Positions 16,298 through 26,364 of a stretch of DNA of 64,000 nucleotides are shown one piece after another. The stretch lies in the NCBI GenBank assembly GCA_016716065.1, contig JADJXA010000002.1:558001-622000 (forward strand). Direction: 5' to 3'. Within the stretch, counting starts at the first letter, position 1. Every line of letters begins with the position of its first letter. The notes beneath the pieces are model-generated. The model did not search any database, was not told the origin of the DNA, and saw nothing but the letters and a program-made list of their open reading frames with translations. This DNA comes from Candidatus Leptovillus gracilis (GTDB lineage Bacteria > Chloroflexota > Anaerolineae > Promineifilales > Promineifilaceae). A program made the translations under genes and the position numbers.

Positions 16298-17617
16298 ATG
16301 CTGTCACAATTAAAACAAAAAATTGAACGGAAAGAAGCCGTTATTGGCGTGATTGGCCTGGGGTATGTGGGGCTGCCGGTGGCCGCCGTTTTCGCCCAGA
16401 CCGGGTTTCAGGTCATTGGCGTAGATATTAAGGCGGAGCGGGTAAACCTTATCAATCAAGGCGTTTGCCCCATTGAGGGGGAAGAGCCGGGATTGGCCGA
16501 CCTGTTGGCTGAGGTGGCGGGTGCTGGCAAGTTGCAGGCAACGACCGACTACCAGGACTTAAGCCAGGCAGACGTGATCTTGATTGATGTGGAGACGCCG
16601 GTTGATGATAACCACCAGCCCCAATATGTGGCCCTGAAAGCGGCCTGCCGCGCCTTAGGGGCGGTTTTACGGGAGGGCGCGTTGGTGATTGTCGAATCTA
16701 CCATCGCGCCCGGCACGATGGATCGGGTTGTGGGACCGCTGCTGGCGGAAGCGAACGGCCGGGGCATCAATGAGGGCTTTTACCTGGGGGCTTGCCCGGA
16801 GCGGGTGATGCCTGGCAAGCTGCTGGCTAATTTGCGCCAGATGAGCCGCGTTTGCGGCGGCAGTACGCCGGAGATTGCCGAATTGATGGTTGCCCTGTAC
16901 CGTCATATTGTGGCGGCGGATCTGGATGTGGCTGACTGCGTTACCGCCGAACTGGTCAAGACAACGGAAAACGCTTTCCGCGACGTGAATATCGCTTTTG
17001 CCAATGAGGTGGCCTTGATTTGCGAGGCGGTGGGCGGTGATGTCTGGCGGGTGCGCGAACTGGTGAATAAAAGCCCCGGCCGGAATATGCACTTCCCTGG
17101 TGCGGGCGTGGGCGGACACTGTATTCCCAAGGATCCCTGGCTATTGGCTTACGGCGCTCAGGGGCAACTTGATCTTTCCTTGATTCCGGCGGCGCGGCGG
17201 GTCAATAACCAGATGCCGCTGCACATGGTTGACCTGTTGCAGAGCGCCCTGGAGACACAGGGGATTGCTCTGTCCCAGGCGCGGGTGGCGGTGTTGGGGT
17301 ACGCTTATCTGGAGAATTCTGACGATACGCGCAATACGCCCAGCGCAGTTTTGGTGGAGCGGCTCCGGGCTGCTGGGGCTGAGGTGCGGATTCATGATCC
17401 CTGGGTGGCTGAGTACGAGGGCGACTTGTTAGATTGTGTACGCGGTTGTGACGCGGCCGTCTTGATGGTGGCTCATACTGCCTATAAAACAGTTGATTTG
17501 ATAGAAATTGGCGCGATTATGCGCACGCCTGTTTTGATTGATGGTCGTCATCTGTTTAGCTTGAGCCAGGTGAATGCTGGTAATTTTGTATACCGGGTAA
17601 TAGGGCGGGGAAGCTGA
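16298..17617 (+). CDS. UDP-N-acetyl-hexosamine dehydrogenase (WecC/WbpO-like)
   Basis: 439 residues from ATG 16298, 8 bases after the wbpB-type stop. GLGYVGLPVAAVFAQTGFQVIGVD, VESTIAPGTMDRVV, MHFPGAGVGGHCIPKDPWLL with the catalytic Cys, and a C-terminal UDP-binding domain (VLGYAYLENSDDTRNTPSAV). The HFPGAGVGGHCIPKDP form is typical of UDP-ManNAc/UDP-GalNAc dehydrogenases, unlike the GPGLGGHCIPIDP of the 9029 gene. Two different six-carbon oxidations are therefore probably encoded; which one starts the diacetamido-uronate pathway cannot be decided by eye. Confidence 0.85.
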   Translation: MLSQLKQKIERKEAVIGVIGLGYVGLPVAAVFAQTGFQVIGVDIKAERVNLINQGVCPIEGEEPGLADLLAEVAGAGKLQATTDYQDLSQADVILIDVETPVDDNHQPQYVALKAACRALGAVLREGALVIVESTIAPGTMDRVVGPLLAEANGRGINEGFYLGACPERVMPGKLLANLRQMSRVCGGSTPEIAELMVALYRHIVAADLDVADCVTAELVKTTENAFRDVNIAFANEVALICEAVGGDVWRVRELVNKSPGRNMHFPGAGVGGHCIPKDPWLLAYGAQGQLDLSLIPAARRVNNQMPLHMVDLLQSALETQGIALSQARVAVLGYAYLENSDDTRNTPSAVLVERLRAAGAEVRIHDPWVAEYEGDLLDCVRGCDAAVLMVAHTAYKTVDLIEIGAIMRTPVLIDGRHLFSLSQVNAGNFVYRVIGRGS

Positions 17618-17621
17618 CCAG

Positions 17622-19103
17622 ATGGATTTGCCTGAGACTATTGCCGATTCTGCAGAAGCGGTGCTGGTAAAGCGTAAAACCAGCTTTGCTGGAGATGTGC
17701 TGAAGCTCGTTTCAGGCACCGCTATTGCCCAATTCTTGGGAATAGCAGCCTCGCCTATCTTAACACGCTTATATCCTCCTGAAGCGTTTGGCATTCTGGC
17801 GCTTTTTACTTCAATTACTAGTATTTTAGGTGTGATGGTTTGCATGCGTTACGAATTAGCCATCATGCTTCCGGAAAGTGATGAGGAAGCAGCTAATCTG
17901 TTGGGTGTCAGTTTATTTTTTACCATCATTGTCTCCTTATTAACTGTGCTGGTAGTTTGGTTGGTTAAAGAACCTTTGCTATATTGGTTAAATGCACCGG
18001 GTTTAAGACCTTATCTCTGGTTGCTGCCAGTGGCCGTTTTTGTGTCCGGTGTTTTTGGATCCCTTAATTACTGGAATTCTCGCACTAAACATTTTGGTCG
18101 AATTTCTATTGCCCAGGTGAGCCGATCCGTACTTTCTACTTCGGTGCAGCTTGGACTTGGGTTTGTGGGGTTTGCCACCGGTGGTACTCTTATCGGCGCC
18201 AGTGTGGGTGGGAGTGCGTTAGCCACCGCGGTTCTTGGTGGACAGACCTGGCGGGAAGACAAAAAGCTGTTTCTGGGATCTATCAAGTGGCAAGAAATGT
18301 TGCAAGAGATCAAGCGATATCGTAAGTTCCCACTTTACGACACATGGTCAGCTTTGCTCAATACAGCTTCGTGGCAATTACCAGTACTTATGCTATCGAG
18401 TTTCTTCTCTTCAACTATTGTTGGCTACTATGCTTTTGGTTATCGAATTCTACAAATACCAATGAGTTTCATTGGCAGCGCCATTGGTCAGGTATTTTTT
18501 CAACGGGCCTCGGAAGCTCACTTACGTGGAGAGCTAGCTGCTGTAGTAGAAAACACCTTTCAACGATTGGTGATGATTGGGTTATTTCCTATGCTGATGT
18601 TGACTTTCATCGGCCATGATCTTTTTGCCGTAATTTTTGGTGCGACTTGGGCAGAGGCTGGTGTATATACCCAGATACTTAGCATTTGGGCCTTTCTTTG
18701 GTTTGTTTCCTCTCCATTAAGTACGATATTCAACACATTAGAAAAACAAGAATTCCTTCTCAAATTCAACATGGTAAATTTTGCAACCCGCTTTGCCGCC
18801 CTTTATATGGGTGGTATCTTGCAGGAACCCCGTATAGCCGTTTCCTTGTTTGCAGGTACCGGAGTGCTTGTTTATGGATATCTATTGTTGTCAATCTTAA
18901 CAGCTGCCGGTGTGAGCTTGCATAGAATCGTGCAAATTTTGACTAAACCTGTGCTTATGTTTTTGCCTGCTGGCAGTGTTTTGCTTTACCTGTTTATGGC
19001 CGACAGTAAGATTGAAATACGTTTGTTGGTAGCAGGATTCCTGTTGGGTCTATATTTTTTGTTTTTAATTAAGACACAATTTACATTTAACATAATTAAG
19101 TAA
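17622..19103 (+). CDS. Wzx-type oligosaccharide flippase
   Basis: 493 residues with about 12-14 hydrophobic helices. LKLVSGTAIAQFLGIAASPILTRLYPPEAFG near the N-terminus is the common Wzx/MVF (polysaccharide biosynthesis protein) signature. It should move lipid-linked repeat units across the membrane for polymerisation by the Wzy-like protein at 26361. From this gene on the base composition becomes clearly more AT-rich and codon use shifts, suggesting an acquired segment. Confidence 0.9.
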   Translation: MDLPETIADSAEAVLVKRKTSFAGDVLKLVSGTAIAQFLGIAASPILTRLYPPEAFGILALFTSITSILGVMVCMRYELAIMLPESDEEAANLLGVSLFFTIIVSLLTVLVVWLVKEPLLYWLNAPGLRPYLWLLPVAVFVSGVFGSLNYWNSRTKHFGRISIAQVSRSVLSTSVQLGLGFVGFATGGTLIGASVGGSALATAVLGGQTWREDKKLFLGSIKWQEMLQEIKRYRKFPLYDTWSALLNTASWQLPVLMLSSFFSSTIVGYYAFGYRILQIPMSFIGSAIGQVFFQRASEAHLRGELAAVVENTFQRLVMIGLFPMLMLTFIGHDLFAVIFGATWAEAGVYTQILSIWAFLWFVSSPLSTIFNTLEKQEFLLKFNMVNFATRFAALYMGGILQEPRIAVSLFAGTGVLVYGYLLLSILTAAGVSLHRIVQILTKPVLMFLPAGSVLLYLFMADSKIEIRLLVAGFLLGLYFLFLIKTQFTFNIIK

Positions 19104-19173
19104 AAAATCTTGAGCTTAATGTCCGATAAACAAGAAATCCGATGCACTAACCAAGGTTTTATGGAGGCAGAAC

Positions 19174-19833
19174 ATGAGAGGATATGATCGAGAAAAGAAT
19201 CTGGATAGAGAAATCTATTATTCAGATCATTATTTTTCTTATGGGCAATTGTGGTCATTTACTGAGCAAATATATCATATTAGCCAATTTAAACCTCAAA
19301 GACTAATTGAGGTGGGCGTCGGAAATGGTTTTGTTTCAGGATTCTTCAAAACAATGGGGATCCATGTAAAAACATTTGATATTAACCCTAACCTTTTTCC
19401 TGATATTGTTGCCCCTTTACATGATCTAAGTGATTTTGTACATTCAAATGAATTTGATTTAATATCGTGTTGCGAAGTGTTGGAACATATACCTTTTGAG
19501 GAGTTTGAAAACTTGATCGGACAGTTTTCTACTCTCTCAGAGAGACTATTTCTCACTCTTCCTGTCCATAGCAAATATATAGGGTTTGGCGGACTTATCA
19601 GATTACCTAAATTCCTTCGATGGGTTGGCATTTGGTTAAGGCTGCCCATGAAATCAAGGCAATTGTTTGACTCGCACTTCTGGGAAATTGATTATGACGA
19701 TAAGACTAGTAAAAAGGAAATACTAGGCTTATTAAACAAATACTATTGGAAAGTGGAAACAGGGTTGTTTAAGGCCAATCCTTATCATCGCTACTTTAGT
19801 TGTTCAGAATCCAGAAATCTGAAGAAAAGCTGA
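19174..19833 (+). CDS. Class I SAM-dependent methyltransferase
   Basis: 219 residues. Motif I EVGVGNGFVSGFF, motif II TFDINPN, then FDLISCCEVLEHIPFEEFENL are characteristic of class I methyltransferases. The C-terminal half has amphipathic and hydrophobic segments without known domain. It is the most AT-rich gene in the window. Presumably methylates a glycan or lipid intermediate of this locus; the substrate is unknown. RBS GGAGG lies 8-12 bases before the ATG. Confidence 0.8.
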   Translation: MRGYDREKNLDREIYYSDHYFSYGQLWSFTEQIYHISQFKPQRLIEVGVGNGFVSGFFKTMGIHVKTFDINPNLFPDIVAPLHDLSDFVHSNEFDLISCCEVLEHIPFEEFENLIGQFSTLSERLFLTLPVHSKYIGFGGLIRLPKFLRWVGIWLRLPMKSRQLFDSHFWEIDYDDKTSKKEILGLLNKYYWKVETGLFKANPYHRYFSCSESRNLKKS

Positions 19834-19933
19834 ACCTAATGTAGTGTATTGTTTTGCTATGTTCTGTCTCTTATCTGAACCTTAGAGTTGATTCTGAATA
19901 AATTTCAAGATACTTCTGCTTTTATATGGCATT

Positions 19934-20905
19934 ATGAAGCGTTTGAGCTTTTCTACAGGCAAAAGGGATCTTCAAAGCCCTATCTACTCTCGTGCAATCG
20001 TGCTAGTTATTATCATTATTGCGCTGTTCCCTCGAGTTCGAGCAGTAGTAGGAGACACAAAAGAAAATGTGGCAGATTTACCAGCACTTTCGGTGCTTGC
20101 TACTGATGTTCTTGTCAAAACACCTATATCGCCATGTTACTATGGATTATCTTTGACTTTTCCAGAGGCGGCGCTTATGTCAAAGCAAGTGGAATACTCT
20201 GGAAACAGTGCAGATATAACTTGCCTTCAACAACAACTGGCTTTATTCCCTCAAGGAAGAAGTGATATCCTGGCTATACTACAACTCGATGCGTATTGGG
20301 AGTCTGGCTACCATGAACAGGCGTGTAAGCAGATTAAGAGCCCAGAAGCAATTTATAAGGCAATCCAACTGGCTCAGCAGTCAGCAGTGTCTGGCGATTA
20401 TGAAACCACGGCAATCTATTTAGATTGCATTGAGTGGATGAAACGGCGATCATCACACCATTCTGCGGCCATGCTTTACCGCGAATTAGGTATCTATTAT
20501 CAAGAAAGGGGCATGAGTGCAGAAGCATTTCGAGCGTACAAATTTGCAGGCGAACTGCATCCTACAGTTTGGGCTGAGCCATACATTGCGCAGTCTGATA
20601 TACTCTGGCACTCAGGTCAGCAAGAAATGGCTATCCAGGTACTAGAAAGCGCGTTAGCACGAAGTACAAACGCAACGGCAACGTATCAACTGGCCAGGGC
20701 TCTTGGTCTACGCTTGGAGGAGATGGGGCTGCAACGCCCGGCATACTGTGCAATGCGCCGAGCGTTGCAGGTAGAGGGTGCTGTAGCTCTAAACAGTGCT
20801 CCAGAAACATGGCGCATGGATTTGCGACAGCGAATATCGCGTCTTGAAGACTCTGAAATTATTAACGATCGTTTGTATCCCGAGGTGTGTGATGGCAGCC
20901 AATAG
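19934..20905 (+). CDS. Membrane-anchored TPR-like protein
   Basis: 323 residues: an N-terminal hydrophobic helix (about residues 19-35, AIVLVIIIIALFPRVRAVVG) followed by degenerate helix-turn-helix repeats, e.g. AAMLYRELGIYYQERGMSAEAFRAYKFA and AMQVLESALARS-like pairs, suggesting four to six TPRs outside or at the membrane. No catalytic motif. Such proteins often scaffold polysaccharide assembly. The downstream glycosyltransferase start overlaps its end by 14 bases, so the two are translationally coupled. Confidence 0.6.
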   Translation: MKRLSFSTGKRDLQSPIYSRAIVLVIIIIALFPRVRAVVGDTKENVADLPALSVLATDVLVKTPISPCYYGLSLTFPEAALMSKQVEYSGNSADITCLQQQLALFPQGRSDILAILQLDAYWESGYHEQACKQIKSPEAIYKAIQLAQQSAVSGDYETTAIYLDCIEWMKRRSSHHSAAMLYRELGIYYQERGMSAEAFRAYKFAGELHPTVWAEPYIAQSDILWHSGQQEMAIQVLESALARSTNATATYQLARALGLRLEEMGLQRPAYCAMRRALQVEGAVALNSAPETWRMDLRQRISRLEDSEIINDRLYPEVCDGSQ

Positions 20906-22022
20906 TCCATTACAATCTGTAGTTATCTCTATGCTAGCGGCTCCCACGTCGAAATTAGGTGGGCAGGAGATACGGTGGGGGCGGCTGGCCCAACATTTGC
21001 TACATCAATCGACATACCATCAAGTTCGAGTTGTGATAAACTCCAGTTTCGCAGAGTGCTTACGCAATGTTGGCATCCATCTAGATGGCCACAACGTCAT
21101 CGTTATGCAGGATCGTCAATCCAAGCTCGCCCACAATTTGATCGCCCAATGGACCCTGTGGAAGGCTATACCAAGAGATTCAATCATCCATGTACCAGCC
21201 GTGGGTATCAGATCAGTTTACACAGCGCTCCTGTCCAGACGCTTGCGAGGGTGTAAAGTGATTTACTCTTACACGACCAACACGTTCCGTGGATACTTGA
21301 ATAATCCAGTGAATATCAAGGGCTTTAAGATCGTCCAGTGGATTGCAAAGCATGTTGATCTTTTCGAGGTGATTAACCCGGGACTTGACTGGCATGGCAT
21401 AGTCCCTGAAGCAAAACTACGCATTGCCCCATGCAGCTTTTCCGATCCAGTTACATTTAGACCTGCTGACAAGAAAGCGGATAAGGTTGTGTTTGCGGGA
21501 CATCTCTCTACTGCCAAAGGGGTATATCTTCTAATAGACATTCTTCAATCCTGGCCACATTATGATTCGACGATATTCACGATCTGCGGTGATTCAGATG
21601 GAAGTTCGATCAGCGAGAAAGCAGAACGAAGACTGGATGAGTTATGTAACGCAAGACCTGGCTGGAAGCGGATTCGACTGGCTGACGTTTCTGGTGAATT
21701 GAGTGATGCGAAAGTCTTCTTGTCACTTCAGGAAATAAGCAATTATCCTTCTCAATCTTTGCTCGAAGCGATGCTATGCGGTTGTTGTATTGTCGCTACG
21801 AACACCGGTGAAACAGATTTGCTAGTACGTGAACCGTACGGGGTGTTAGTCGAAAAAGATGCACCAGTTTCCGAGGTTGTTCAAGCAATACAGAGATTTC
21901 TGGGGATGTCAGAGAATCAGATTCAATTGCGAGGCAATACTGCTAGACAATTCGTACTTGAAAATCATGTCTTGGACAGATATGCAGATCATATTGTGAA
22001 GTTATGGAATGAACTGTCATGA
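20892..22022 (+). CDS. GT4-family glycosyltransferase
   Basis: 376 residues from ATG 20892, overlapping the TPR gene; the longer upstream frame has no ribosome site. The C-terminal half shows the GT-B GT4 pattern VVFAGHLSTAKGVYLLIDIL and the acceptor/donor motif SNYPSQSLLEAMLCGCCIVATNTGETDLL with the E-x7-E-like segment. Transfers a sugar from a nucleotide donor to the growing lipid-linked repeat. Specific sugar unknown. Confidence 0.8.
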   Translation: MAANSPLQSVVISMLAAPTSKLGGQEIRWGRLAQHLLHQSTYHQVRVVINSSFAECLRNVGIHLDGHNVIVMQDRQSKLAHNLIAQWTLWKAIPRDSIIHVPAVGIRSVYTALLSRRLRGCKVIYSYTTNTFRGYLNNPVNIKGFKIVQWIAKHVDLFEVINPGLDWHGIVPEAKLRIAPCSFSDPVTFRPADKKADKVVFAGHLSTAKGVYLLIDILQSWPHYDSTIFTICGDSDGSSISEKAERRLDELCNARPGWKRIRLADVSGELSDAKVFLSLQEISNYPSQSLLEAMLCGCCIVATNTGETDLLVREPYGVLVEKDAPVSEVVQAIQRFLGMSENQIQLRGNTARQFVLENHVLDRYADHIVKLWNELS

Positions 22023-22983
22023 GTACTCATTCAAAGGTTTTCATAGAGATATCGCTATGGTACAGCACTTTAGAACTTTCTATTGGCACATATCGCGCAA
22101 TCCTTTAACCAAACATCATCGGCTTTCAGCGACCATGCGATATGTGCGTCACCAGATGTTGATGAGATATGGAATGTGGTGTGGGGTCACAGGGTGGATC
22201 ATGCCGTTTGTTGAGAATACACGAGTGCTTGTGTGCCCAGGTGGATATTTGAATGCGATCTCGACATTCGGTTTACCTGAGTTGCCAGAAATGGCGTTTC
22301 TTCTCCACGCGCTGCAACCATCCGACGTCTTTGTAGACGTAGGTGCCAATGTGGGAGCATTTACACTATTGGCATCTGGTGTTATCGGTGCAAGAACAAT
22401 CGCTGTTGAACCCATCACATCTACGGTTCAAGAATTACACACCAACTTACAGTTAAACGGTCTTCAAGATTCCGTAACAATAGTGCCTGTTGCCGTGGGT
22501 GACAAGACCGCCACGGTAAGGATGGAAATGAATCGAGACGTTACCAACCGCGTGGTTTCAACGGATGCTATCACTGATACCATTGAAGTTAAGTCGACAA
22601 CGCTGGATGAGATCGTACCAACAGGGTCTCGGAGTCTTGTGGTCAAGATAGACGTAGAGGGTTACGAGACACCAGTGATCAAGGGTGCTCACCATCTTCT
22701 GGAGTCTGGTGCTGTTCGTGCGCTGATAGTTGAGACTATGGGACAAGGGGCACGTTATGGATACAAAGAGAACGAACTTCATGAGTATCTTCTATCCATT
22801 GGATATAACTCATGTGAATATGATCCAATCAATCGTTGCCTTATCCAGAACGCTCCGTATCAACCCTTTGCCAAACAATATGTAACTGACTCAACGATTT
22901 ATGTTCTTGACTTCGCCGAAGTATCAGAACGCGTCAAGTTATCTTCTCGGTATCATATTCACGGAATAGGAACCGATATTTAA
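22009..22983 (+). CDS. FkbM-family methyltransferase
   Basis: 324 residues (ATG 22009 overlaps the previous stop; ATG 22057 is possible). Motif I FVDVGANVGAFTLLA, AVEPITSTVQELHTNLQLNGL, and the FkbM-specific VKIDVEGYETPVIKGAHHLL. Members O-methylate sugars or polyketides using SAM. A second FkbM gene (24330) in the same block suggests that the polymer carries two methyl ether positions. Confidence 0.88.
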   Translation: MNCHEYSFKGFHRDIAMVQHFRTFYWHISRNPLTKHHRLSATMRYVRHQMLMRYGMWCGVTGWIMPFVENTRVLVCPGGYLNAISTFGLPELPEMAFLLHALQPSDVFVDVGANVGAFTLLASGVIGARTIAVEPITSTVQELHTNLQLNGLQDSVTIVPVAVGDKTATVRMEMNRDVTNRVVSTDAITDTIEVKSTTLDEIVPTGSRSLVVKIDVEGYETPVIKGAHHLLESGAVRALIVETMGQGARYGYKENELHEYLLSIGYNSCEYDPINRCLIQNAPYQPFAKQYVTDSTIYVLDFAEVSERVKLSSRYHIHGIGTDI

Positions 22984-23049
22984 CACCTTTGGTTACTGCA
23001 ATTTCATGCTTTTTGAGCGGTCAGGTGTCTGGTTTCATATGGTATTATC

Positions 23050-24333
23050 ATGGATATAGAGAACAATATCTCGGTGACTAGGCTCCAACGTGTGGTCGTT
23101 GTACACGCAGGCAATCGAGATCACTACCAGGTAGCACTGGCCTTGTATGAGGCTGGTCTGCTGGAAAAGCTGGTCACAGACGTTTATTTTCCCCTTGATC
23201 AGCCTTGGTTTATGCGCACGGTTGGGCGGTTGCTGCCTATGGAGTTGCTTTCCAAACGCTACTGTCCTGGCTTGCCCAGCGATAAGGTGTGTTCAACGGC
23301 CAAAGCATTGGGTGTAATCATCGCCAATCGCCTTTTGACCAGGCAGAATCTTCACCCTATCAGCGACGGAATCTTGGGCAGAAAAGCTCGACTGCTTGCC
23401 CAGCAAACGCAGACGGTGGTCCTGTCCTACAGTACCTATGCAGCAGAAGCTCTCAGACCGACTGCGTTCCATGCCCCAATGGAGCAACGCCCCAGGTTGT
23501 TGTTTCAGATGCATCCTCACCCGGCCAGCGCCCAGCGAATCTTGCGAGAAGAACTGTTACTCCTGCCAGACGCCAGCGCCTCGCTTCTCCAAGAACACGA
23601 GATGAGTATTCCGCCGCGTGTTTACGAGCAACTGGTCATTGAGCCAACGCTGGCCGATAGTGTGATGGTAGCGAGTACCTTCTGCGCCCGTACCTTAGTG
23701 GAAAACGGGATATCTGAAGATAGGCTGAAAGTAATACCATACGGCGTTGATCCAGTTGGCTTTCCGGAAAAACCGACGGGTACAGCGCCCGGCGAGCCGT
23801 TAAGGCTTGTTTTTCTAGGCAGCATTGTGCAACGAAAAGGCATCGCATATCTTCTTGATGCGATGCGTATACTGAAAGAAGAGCCTGTTCAGTTGACTCT
23901 TTGTGGTCGCGTTGCGCCAGATGTTGCTTTAATTGAGCGTTATCATGACTGCAAAGTAGAGGTAAAGATTGGGTTATCGCATGCCGAAGTTTTGCAGGAA
24001 CTGCATGATGCCGATCTGTTTGTGTTCCCATCCCTTCTGGAGGGTTTTGCCCATGTTATTCTGGAAGCGATGTCCTGTGGTCTGCCTGTAATCACAACGC
24101 CTAACACTTGCGGGCCAGATGTAATTGTACATGGTAAGCATGGCTTCATTGTTCCAATACGCGACTCAAAAGTTCTGGTTGATCGGATAAGTTGGTGTTT
24201 GAAGCATCGCCATCAGTTAGCGGAAATGGGTCACCAGGCAGCGATTCGAGCCAGAGAGTTCACTTGGGATAAGTTCCGTCAAAACGTGCGGCAAGCCTAT
24301 TGTGACCTGTTGAACTGCGAGGTACCAGCATGA
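23050..24333 (+). CDS. GT4-family glycosyltransferase
   Basis: 427 residues. GT-B fold with donor-binding motifs KVIPYGVDPVGFPEKP, LRLVFLGSIVQRKGIAYLLDAM and LFVFPSLLEGFAHVILEAMSCGLPVITTPNTCGPDVI, the classical GT4 E-x7-E. The long N-terminal half is less conserved and should bind the acceptor. Ends ATGA-overlapped with the next gene, so part of one operon. Confidence 0.88.
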   Translation: MDIENNISVTRLQRVVVVHAGNRDHYQVALALYEAGLLEKLVTDVYFPLDQPWFMRTVGRLLPMELLSKRYCPGLPSDKVCSTAKALGVIIANRLLTRQNLHPISDGILGRKARLLAQQTQTVVLSYSTYAAEALRPTAFHAPMEQRPRLLFQMHPHPASAQRILREELLLLPDASASLLQEHEMSIPPRVYEQLVIEPTLADSVMVASTFCARTLVENGISEDRLKVIPYGVDPVGFPEKPTGTAPGEPLRLVFLGSIVQRKGIAYLLDAMRILKEEPVQLTLCGRVAPDVALIERYHDCKVEVKIGLSHAEVLQELHDADLFVFPSLLEGFAHVILEAMSCGLPVITTPNTCGPDVIVHGKHGFIVPIRDSKVLVDRISWCLKHRHQLAEMGHQAAIRAREFTWDKFRQNVRQAYCDLLNCEVPA

Positions 24334-25157
24334 AATCCGCCCTGCGAAATCTCTTTGACCATAAACTGCCTTCAGTAATACGAAATTTCAGGTATCTGAG
24401 AGATTACTATTTCTTTAGTAAGGCTGGAGTGCATGACACTTCCATGGGGGTTCGGCTATGGGGAGCAGGCCATGACACTAACAAACCGATTTCATATGAT
24501 GTAATGGTTTTCAATAGTTGCATGGCATCCTGCGAGGTAGTAGTCGATATTGGTGCAAATATCGGTTTGTTTACCTGTTTAGCGGTTCAGGCTGGAAAAC
24601 AGGTGATGGCAATTGAACCCCATCCGTTCAACTTTATGTGCCTTTGTAAGACACTACAGATCAACGACTATCTTGATCAAGGGATAGAGGTGTTACCAAT
24701 TGCATTATCAGATCACTCTGGTGTATCGTTCCTGCGTGGCGGAGGTCAAGGTGCATCACTCCTGGCAAACTGGGGGGGGGTGGTCGCTACATATGAGACC
24801 CCCGTGGCAATTAATACTTTGGATAACCTTCTTAACCATCGCTATGAGGACTCCCCCATCTTGATCAAATGTGACGTTGAAGGTAATGAATTTAACGTTC
24901 TGCGTGGAGCAGTTTCCACTCTACAGAGAACACCGGCCCCTATATGGATTATCGAACATGGGTTGACCGAGAACTTCCAATCTTCAATCAATCCGCATTT
25001 TGTGGAATTGTTTGAGCTTTTTTGGCAGAATGGATACAACGCGAGTTCAATTGGGGCTGAGATCAGGCCCGTTACGCTGAACGACGTCGAGAGATGGATT
25101 TCCAACAAGAAACGAGATTTTGGAACAATCAATTACCTCTTCAAACGTGGTGACTGA
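24330..25157 (+). CDS. FkbM-family methyltransferase
   Basis: 275 residues, start overlapping the preceding stop by 4 bases. VVDIGANIGLFTCLAVQ (motif I), MAIEPHPFNFMCLCKTLQIN and LIKCDVEGNEFNVLRGA mark the FkbM family. A run of nine G occurs within the gene at 24773-24781, a potential slippage site. Likely glycan O-methyltransferase. Confidence 0.87.
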   Translation: MKSALRNLFDHKLPSVIRNFRYLRDYYFFSKAGVHDTSMGVRLWGAGHDTNKPISYDVMVFNSCMASCEVVVDIGANIGLFTCLAVQAGKQVMAIEPHPFNFMCLCKTLQINDYLDQGIEVLPIALSDHSGVSFLRGGGQGASLLANWGGVVATYETPVAINTLDNLLNHRYEDSPILIKCDVEGNEFNVLRGAVSTLQRTPAPIWIIEHGLTENFQSSINPHFVELFELFWQNGYNASSIGAEIRPVTLNDVERWISNKKRDFGTINYLFKRGD

Positions 25158-25194
25158 AACACTTGAGTACAATACGATTTTCCGAGCTCTCTGT

Positions 25195-26364
25195 ATGACA
25201 CAACAATCTGCAAATCGTCTACTAATTCATGTGACGAATATACCAACTCCTTATCGGATCTCTTTCTGCAATGCCTTGAATGAAGTGCTGAATGCGTTCG
25301 GCTATGGTTTTCACGTGCTTTATTGTGCAGAACGAGAAGCCAACCGATACTGGACAATATCCTTCAACGACATGCGCTATCCTCACGAGGTGTTGCCAGG
25401 AATATCACCTCAAGTGGGCGCCTTGCAAGCACACTTTAACCCCGACGTTGTGCAGCGCTTACGTCAACTGAACCCCGAATTTTTGCTCACTGCTGGAGGA
25501 TGGAACATGCCAACAGCATTACTGGCAGCCAGCCCAACCCTTTGCGGTCCTGCCTTTCGCATCTTCTGGAGTGAAGGACACGCAGATGCGGTTCTCAATC
25601 CTTCCGGGCCAATTGCCTGGCTACGGCGCAAATGCTTACGGGCTTACGATGCCTTTGCGGTACCCAACGACTCCTCAGCACATTTTCTGGAGATGGAGCT
25701 GGGTTTCCGTTCAACTATTCTGCCGCTACCCAACACGGTGGACGATGATTTCTTCCGAGTTGCGCGTTCACTTGACAAAGTTCAAGTGCGGCAACAATTA
25801 GGCCTCCCATTGCACGCCAACATCTTTGTCTCCGTAACGAGATTGGATGATGAGAAAGGAGTCCGAGAGCTTGTGGCCGCCATGTCTCTCCTGCAAACAA
25901 GGGCGGGGAACTGCGTTCTCGTTTTGGTGGGTGAAGGCGCTTTGCGCAAGGAACTACAGGCAGCCATCGGCAATGGTGAAGGTGATGTTCGCCTGGTAGG
26001 CCAACAAGATGCTTGCGGAGTGCGCAACTATCTGGCTGCGGCCGACGCATTTGTCCTTGCCACCAAACGCGACCCCAATCCTCTTGCGGTGATCGAGGCG
26101 GCTTTTGCGGGAGTGCCGCTAATCGTCTCTAGTAAGGCCGGTAATGTCAAGGAACTTGTACATGATGGCCATAGTGGCATGATTATTTCAACAATTGACA
26201 GTGCCGCCATCAGCGCTCTTCTTGCACGCTTCTGCCAGCTTTCTGAGTTGGAGCGACAAGAGATGGGAAACAATGCTGCCCAGATGGCTGACGCCGGATT
26301 TCAAAGACGGAAAGTGGCTCGGCACTTTGTTACCGCTCTATTGGCACTGAGGACGACGACATGA
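25195..26364 (+). CDS. GT4-family glycosyltransferase
   Basis: 389 residues from ATG 25195 (a frame from 25120 overlaps the previous gene by 38 bases and is less likely). GT-B pattern with VSVTRLDDEKGVRELVAAM and ADAFVLATKRDPNPLAVIEAAFAGVPLIVSSKAGNVKELV. N-terminal LIHVTNIPTPYRISFCNAL is typical of GT4 enzymes of polysaccharide loci. Stop and next start overlap. Confidence 0.87.
   Translation: MTQQSANRLLIHVTNIPTPYRISFCNALNEVLNAFGYGFHVLYCAEREANRYWTISFNDMRYPHEVLPGISPQVGALQAHFNPDVVQRLRQLNPEFLLTAGGWNMPTALLAASPTLCGPAFRIFWSEGHADAVLNPSGPIAWLRRKCLRAYDAFAVPNDSSAHFLEMELGFRSTILPLPNTVDDDFFRVARSLDKVQVRQQLGLPLHANIFVSVTRLDDEKGVRELVAAMSLLQTRAGNCVLVLVGEGALRKELQAAIGNGEGDVRLVGQQDACGVRNYLAAADAFVLATKRDPNPLAVIEAAFAGVPLIVSSKAGNVKELVHDGHSGMIISTIDSAAISALLARFCQLSELERQEMGNNAAQMADAGFQRRKVARHFVTALLALRTTT

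Noticed and set aside
24773..24781. G9 run as a phase-variation switch in the FkbM gene
   Set aside because: The run is in frame and adjacent sequence fits the family; one assembly gives no evidence for length variation, so it is only mentioned in the gene entry.
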